From the NCBI GenBank assembly GCA_002401045.1, contig NVSA01000001.1:32216-68659 (forward strand): a stretch of 36,444 nt of DNA, in the 5' to 3' direction. The position numbers and the translations under genes are program-made. This DNA comes from Paracoccaceae bacterium. GTDB lineage: Bacteria; Pseudomonadota; Alphaproteobacteria; Rhodobacterales; Rhodobacteraceae. This document shows, piece after piece, positions 32,288 to 36,444 of the stretch. A model generated the notes under the pieces. That model was not told where the DNA came from, searched no databases, and worked only from the letters and a program-made list of their open reading frames with translations. Position 1 is the stretch's first letter. Each line of letters opens with the position of its first letter.

Positions 32288-33550
32288 CTACAATAATGCC
32301 TCAATCTTTGACGTGATTTCGTCCAGCATTTTGTCCTTATCATTGCTGTCAAACAACGTCGCCTGAGCCGCCTCAATTTGTGTACTACGCGCCGCAGGTT
32401 CCAACAGACACACCCAAGCGGCAGCAATATCCTCACCAGTATCTGCCTGCAAAGATCCCTTATTTTCCACCAATCGTTCATAAATGGCTTGGAAATTAGA
32501 ATACTGCGACCCGTGGATAATTGCCGAGCCAAAGACCGCAGGTTCATAAGGTGTATGCCCGCCGACAGAGACCAATGAGCCTGCCACGAATGTGGTGGCC
32601 GCAGCGCTATACCAAAGCGACATATCGCCCACAGTATCGGCCAGATATATATCATCCGCCTGATCAGGCAGTTCAGAGCGCGACCTAGTTGCATATGAAA
32701 ACCCATGCGCCGCAATCAGCGCCGCAATTTCAGCGCTGCGATTAGGGTGCCTAGGAACAAGGATCATTTTCAAATCAGGCCGCGTCTTTTTAGCCCGCGC
32801 GAAGGCATCCAAGACAATCTGGTCTTCGCCCTTATGCGTAGAGGCAACGCATAGGGTTTTATCATAGGGGAAAACTCCCTGTACGGCTTGCAAATCGGGA
32901 TGATCCACAGGAACCGCCTCTTGAAATTGTTTCAAATTTCCCAACATATTCAGTCGCTCACGTGACACACCTAATGCAGAAAAACGCTCAAAGGCATTCT
33001 GATCTTGGGCAAAACAATACGAAATACGGCTAAAAACCTGCTGCGCTAATCTTGGATTTTTTTGCCATGTGGCAAAGCTTTTGGCAGACATACGCGCATT
33101 TACAAAGATAATCGGCAAAGCCTGTTGCGCCGCTTTAAAAATGCGGTTCGGGTACACTTCATTTTCAATTGTAATCATACAAGACGGCTGCCACCGCGCT
33201 AAAAACCGATTGATAACACTGCTAAAATCAAGCGGTGCAATCTCAACATGCACCCTGCCCGACGCCAAATTCTTGGCCCGCTCAAAGGCAAGCTTATTAG
33301 ACACTGTAATCAATAAATCATAGGTACTGAATTTTTCAGACAACGCAGGCAACAACAGCTCCAAGGTATTAAATTCGCCCAAACTCGCCGCATGCAGCCA
33401 GATCAGCCGCGCATTCGCACTACGCCCCTGCCCGAACCCGAAACGGGCTTTGAACGTCGCAAAGCTGTCTTTGCCTGTCATAATACGCTGCAAACAAACA
33501 AAGGGCACAACCAGCCAAGCCAGCGCCATCATCAAACGATATTTAAACAC
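32288..33550 (-). CDS. waaA: 3-deoxy-D-manno-octulosonic acid (Kdo) transferase
   Basis: The start is taken as GTG 33550 (VFKYRLMMALAWLVVPF) with AAGGGA about 9 bases upstream. The frame extends to 33688 but the extra residues do not resemble the family, and ATG 33532 is an alternative. The 420-residue protein begins with a hydrophobic membrane anchor and then IWLHAASLGEFNTLELLLPAL. MITIENEVYPNRI is the ETExWPN-like acceptor motif, and SVGGHTPYEPAVFGSAIIHG the Kdo-transferase signature. It moves Kdo from CMP-Kdo to lipid IVA at the inner membrane. Confidence 0.92.
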   Translation of the reverse strand: MFKYRLMMALAWLVVPFVCLQRIMTGKDSFATFKARFGFGQGRSANARLIWLHAASLGEFNTLELLLPALSEKFSTYDLLITVSNKLAFERAKNLASGRVHVEIAPLDFSSVINRFLARWQPSCMITIENEVYPNRIFKAAQQALPIIFVNARMSAKSFATWQKNPRLAQQVFSRISYCFAQDQNAFERFSALGVSRERLNMLGNLKQFQEAVPVDHPDLQAVQGVFPYDKTLCVASTHKGEDQIVLDAFARAKKTRPDLKMILVPRHPNRSAEIAALIAAHGFSYATRSRSELPDQADDIYLADTVGDMSLWYSAAATTFVAGSLVSVGGHTPYEPAVFGSAIIHGSQYSNFQAIYERLVENKGSLQADTGEDIAAAWVCLLEPAARSTQIEAAQATLFDSNDKDKMLDEITSKIEALL

Positions 33551-33700
33551 GCATATGTCCCTTATAAAGTTGTGCGCATTATATACGCGGGTCAGACAAG
33601 ATGTGAATGCGTAATTATGCTTTTCGCTTGAGACAAAGCCGATTAGAGTAGCCTGAAATAGGGCATCAGACATACAAACCCTACCCAAAGAGAGTTGCGC

Positions 33701-34222
33701 ATGAAACGTTGGTTTTCAAAAAGACGATATGCAAAAAATGTATCCATTGGCCGCTATTCACAGGTTAGCAAAGATACAGTGATTGGCGACCATACTTATA
33801 TCGGGCGGCACTGCTCGATAGGCAAAACCCACATTGGGCGTTATGTTTCTATCGCAAATAATGTCTCTATCGGAAACGGCGAACATAGTTTGCAACGCAT
33901 CTCAACCAATAGTGTTTTTTATGAAGATGCTTACGCAGAATTGACACAAGGCGACTGCATAATCGAAGCAGATGCCTGGATCGCTGTTGATGCTATTATT
34001 CGGCGCGGCGTAACAATAGGCATAGGCGCCGTTGTCGGGGCAAACTCATTTGTGAATTCAGATGTTCCTGCATTCGCCATCGTCGTCGGGTCACCTGCGC
34101 GGATTATTGGCTACAGGTTTGATGAACAAAAAAGAGCCGCAATACTTGCAAGCCTCTGGTGGGATCAAGAGCCCGATGACGCTAAAGAAACAATCGACGC
34201 ATTAGAACGCGCACATCCCTAA
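33701..34222 (+). CDS. Hexapeptide-repeat (CatB-type) O-acetyltransferase
   Basis: The start is ATG 33701, with AGAGAG six bases before it; a TTG at 33695 is less likely. The 173-residue protein is a left-handed beta helix: many hexapeptide turns such as VSIGRYSQVS, TVIGDHTYIGRHCSIGKTHI and VTIGIGAVVGANSFV. GNGEHSL holds the histidine that serves as catalytic base in xenobiotic and polysaccharide acetyltransferases, and VVGSPARIIGYRF is the usual C-terminal signature. It likely acetylates a sugar of the surface polysaccharide. It is divergent from waaA and 13 bases before the broken GT25 gene. Confidence 0.9.
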   Translation: MKRWFSKRRYAKNVSIGRYSQVSKDTVIGDHTYIGRHCSIGKTHIGRYVSIANNVSIGNGEHSLQRISTNSVFYEDAYAELTQGDCIIEADAWIAVDAIIRRGVTIGIGAVVGANSFVNSDVPAFAIVVGSPARIIGYRFDEQKRAAILASLWWDQEPDDAKETIDALERAHP

Positions 34223-34235
34223 TCAGAGGTCACAC

Positions 34236-34992
34236 GTGGAACAGTACAAAACATTCATTATCCACCTGCAGCGTGCAACAGGGCGCGCGGCACAAGTGCA
34301 AGATTTAATCTCTAAAGCACCCTATAAAACACAAATCGTCGATGCCGTTGATGGGGCTAAGTTACCGCTGGCAGAGGTTGATAGCCACTATTCAGAAACC
34401 CCAATCTTAACACCTGCATATCCATTCAAACTAAACTTTGGCGAAATAGGTTGCTTTTTAAGCCACCGCAAAGTCTGGCAAGAAATTGTTGATCAAAAAT
34501 TAGACGCAGGCCTTATCTTTGAAGATGACGTTGATCTTTGAAGATGACGTTGAAATTGATCCGACCACATTCGCACAATCCCTTAATTTAGCCAAAACCC
34601 ATGTTCAGAAACTAGGGTATATTCAATTCCAAGTGCGCGATGTTATCGATCAAAACAAAGTACAGGCACAAAGCGAAGCCGCACAAATCATCCAGCCAAC
34701 CGTGACCCCTTTACGCACATCAGCACAATTCGTCAGCTACGAAACCGCGCAAAAACTACTCAACATAACATCTAAATTTGACCGCCCGATAGACACATTT
34801 TTACAAATGTTTTGGGAAACGCGGATACACATCTGTTGTGTTGTCCCCTCTGGCGTCACCGATAAAACCCAAGAAATTGGCGGCAGTACGATATCAAAAA
34901 ACACCTCTTTAAAGGGCAAGTTTAAAAAAGAATATGGTCGCTTTAGCTACCGTAAAAAAGTTAAGAAATTTTCGATCCAAACGCTAAAATAA
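34236..34992 (+). pseudogene. Glycosyltransferase family 25 (LPS glycosyltransferase), split by a 19-bp tandem duplication
   Basis: Start is GTG 34236 with AGAGG upstream. The first part (MEQYKTFIIHLQRATGRAAQ ... GCFLSHRKVWQEIVDQ) is the GT25 N-terminus, and LIFEDDV the metal-binding motif. Just after it, the 19-base unit atctttgaagatgacgttg occurs twice, at 34515-34533 and 34534-34552, and shifts the frame to a stop at 34539-34541. Removing one copy restores GLIFEDDVEIDPTTFAQSL and a 245-residue protein ending at 34992. A second start at 34519 could express only the C-terminal part. GT25 enzymes add galactose or related sugars to LPS. As sequenced the gene is off. Confidence 0.92.
34515..34552 (+). 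repeat. Perfect 19-bp direct tandem duplication inside the GT25 gene
   Basis: Two identical adjacent copies of atctttgaagatgacgttg (34515-34533 and 34534-34552). Since 19 is one more than a multiple of three, the extra copy causes the frameshift. Loss of a copy by slippage would restore the gene. Confidence 0.97.
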
Positions 34993-34996
34993 AAAC

Positions 34997-36112
34997 TTAA
35001 CGCTTTTTACTGGCTTCTAACGCTGCGATTTTTTGTGCACGCTTTTTGCTGCGTCGCGCCTCTATTTTCTTTTGTAAATTTGATGCGCGAAGCTCTATTT
35101 TAGGATCAAAGAATAAAAGCGTTGATCGAACGATTGTTTCAGGAATGCTGCCTCGACAACCAGCCTCTGGCCAGAATGACCGTTCCGAACGAATTAAGCG
35201 TAAGTTTGTTTCCGCTCGGTTCTCTGGTTCAAGCGCCATCAATTGTTTCGCAAGTGAGGCAAATTTTTTCATAATATTAAAATCAGAAAACAAAACCCTG
35301 CGCGCCTCGGCAATGCTATCTTTATTCTTTTCCCAAGTGTTATTCTTTACAGCGGCCATCATCTGATTGATTACCTGATCAGGATTATCAATGTTAATAT
35401 ATTCAAATGCTTTGGCTGGTATATCATCTTCTAAGTTTTCACAGCCGTGATAAAACGGATATGTCCAGCACAACAGTGGATCTGTCAACTTTTCAGTCCA
35501 CGTATGATCCCCCCCGCCATTCTCAAGCGAAATATGATATTTATGATCTAAAAGGGCATCTTTTTTATCATCAATGGATTTAAAACCACGGCCATAAAGC
35601 TCAATATGATCAGGGATTTTTTCTTTCACAAAATCTAAAAAGGTAAGACGCTTATTATGAAATTCCGTATGTGACTTATTGCTCGTAACAATCGAGATTT
35701 TATCGTTCTTTACGGGGCACTCAAGGTTTTCAAAGTAAGTCAGGTTTAAAGGATGATCCATATCGGTGAAATTAATACCGACAAAAGGCATTGAACAGTA
35801 ATTTTCTCGCAGCTTACGGGTTGTAAGGCGTTTATCACTTGTCGTGAGGACAATCCCAAATTGGTTCAGAAAACGTGTACTAAACGGATGGATAACATCA
35901 GGCTCTCCTGCAAAAAACGCAGTACGACATTGTGGCAGCGGTGTTTGAATTGAATAGGACGCACGCGTGTAGACAATCAACACATCAATGTCATTTGGAA
36001 CATCCATACCAAATGAAAATAGAACACCCTCTATACAGCTTTCAAATTCGGGAATTTGTTTTAAAAACAAAACGGGTTCAATATTCGTAAAAATATGGGC
36101 GCGAATAGTCAT
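34997..36112 (-). CDS. Glycosyltransferase family 10 (fucosyltransferase-type)
   Basis: The start is ATG 36112 (MTIRAHIFTN); a TTG 12 bases upstream is less likely. The 371-residue protein carries the GT10 C-terminal region HKYHISLENGGGDHTWTEK followed by LTDPLLCWTYPFYHGCENL, corresponding to the conserved YKFxLxxENS...YVTEKL...PVxxG of alpha-1,3/4-fucosyltransferases. The tail is rich in lysine and arginine. These enzymes use GDP-L-fucose or a related GDP-deoxysugar. The start of gmd, the first enzyme of that donor's pathway, is divergent 160 bases away. The base composition is more AT-rich than the catabolic genes, consistent with a mobile polysaccharide locus. Confidence 0.82.
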   Translation of the reverse strand: MTIRAHIFTNIEPVLFLKQIPEFESCIEGVLFSFGMDVPNDIDVLIVYTRASYSIQTPLPQCRTAFFAGEPDVIHPFSTRFLNQFGIVLTTSDKRLTTRKLRENYCSMPFVGINFTDMDHPLNLTYFENLECPVKNDKISIVTSNKSHTEFHNKRLTFLDFVKEKIPDHIELYGRGFKSIDDKKDALLDHKYHISLENGGGDHTWTEKLTDPLLCWTYPFYHGCENLEDDIPAKAFEYINIDNPDQVINQMMAAVKNNTWEKNKDSIAEARRVLFSDFNIMKKFASLAKQLMALEPENRAETNLRLIRSERSFWPEAGCRGSIPETIVRSTLLFFDPKIELRASNLQKKIEARRSKKRAQKIAALEASKKR

Positions 36113-36272
36113 AAGAGTGTCCAAATACCTATAGAATTAGCAGTTACAGCATTGCTTATAGACTATGGATTATTTTCAGGTAAGAGCGATTGTATTCGTA
36201 GCTAGTGGAAGTTATAATTTTATTACAGACTGCATACACTAAGCACGTTAAATAAATTTAAAAGGCTAGATT

Positions 36273-36444
36273 ATGACCACAAAGAAAGCTTTAATCACAG
36301 GCGTAACAGGGCAAGACGGGGCATATCTTGCGGAATTTTTACTGGAAAAAGGCTATGAGGTCCACGGCATCAAACGTCGGACATCTCTGTTTAACACCGC
36401 CCGAATTGATCATCTGTTTGAAGGCGATCCGGGTAAAGAAGGCC
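36273..36444 (+). CDS. gmd: GDP-mannose 4,6-dehydratase (3' end outside window)
   Basis: ATG 36273 opens a frame to the window edge: MTTKKALITGVTGQDGAYLA, then EFLLEKGYEVHGIKRRTSLF and NTARIDHLFEGDP. The GVTGQDGAYLAEFLL and GIKRR-SxFNTxRIDHL patterns are diagnostic for Gmd. It converts GDP-mannose to GDP-4-keto-6-deoxymannose, the precursor of GDP-L-fucose, GDP-rhamnose or GDP-perosamine. Only the NAD-binding N-terminus is visible. ManC, which makes its substrate, is about 4 kb to the left. Confidence 0.95.
   Translation, partial: MTTKKALITGVTGQDGAYLAEFLLEKGYEVHGIKRRTSLFNTARIDHLFEGDPGKEG

Noticed and set aside
36125..36272. JUMPstart/ops element upstream of gmd
   Set aside because: I looked for the GGCGGTAG core in the intergenic region and did not find it.

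Overview
The window looks like chromosomal DNA of an alphaproteobacterium, most likely a marine Rhodobacterales (Roseobacter-type) species. This rests on gene content and style: TRAP and Liv transporters, an IS30 element, LpsB-like and Kdo-transferase genes, moderate GC and strong AGGAG ribosome binding sites. I could not run a search, so species-level placement is not claimed. I see no rRNA, tRNA or CRISPR array.

Layout. (1) 1-1975 is a decayed accessory region. It holds a metallophosphoesterase cut by the window edge, a small membrane-anchored protein that appears frameshifted, an unrecognised ORF, and a truncated XRE regulator facing a truncated Doc/Fic-type toxin, joined tail to tail. (2) 1986-4279 is a secreted esterase-fold protein that lacks its nucleophile, divergent from a LysR regulator with two HTH domains. 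(3) 4351-9277 is a minus-strand unit (two-domain extradiol dioxygenase, then TRAP DctP-DctQ-DctM) facing a GntR regulator. The dioxygenase is broken by a one-base frameshift just before its third metal ligand. (4) 9280-10337 is an IS30-family element.

(5) 10426-27384 is a run of 16 genes, all on the minus strand, that reads as one catabolic programme. It begins with an SDR and a secreted cupin, then a complete Liv-type uptake system with LivM and LivG fused, then two SDRs. An alpha/beta hydrolase and a Baeyer-Villiger monooxygenase follow, then two more SDRs. Last come an ACAD10/11-like acyl-CoA dehydrogenase, an acyl-CoA synthetase, an APH-like kinase and a thiolase. My reading is that an imported compound is oxidised to a ketone, converted to an ester or lactone, hydrolysed to a (hydroxy)acid, activated with CoA, dehydroxylated through a phospho-intermediate as in the levulinate (Lva) pathway, and cleaved to acetyl-CoA. 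The substrate is unknown. (6) An AraC and a GntR/FadR regulator (27665-29697) diverge at its upstream end.

(7) 29738-36444 is a surface-polysaccharide/LPS region: LpsB-like GT4, ManC, Kdo transferase, a hexapeptide acetyltransferase, a GT25 gene broken by a perfect 19-bp tandem duplication, a GT10 (fucosyltransferase-type) enzyme and the start of gmd. Together these suggest GDP-mannose to GDP-deoxyhexose chemistry and its transfer to surface glycans.

The strongest second-look items are the catabolic cluster with its Lva-like core, the GT25 duplication, the dioxygenase frameshift, the nucleophile-less esterase, and the tandem-HTH LysR regulator.
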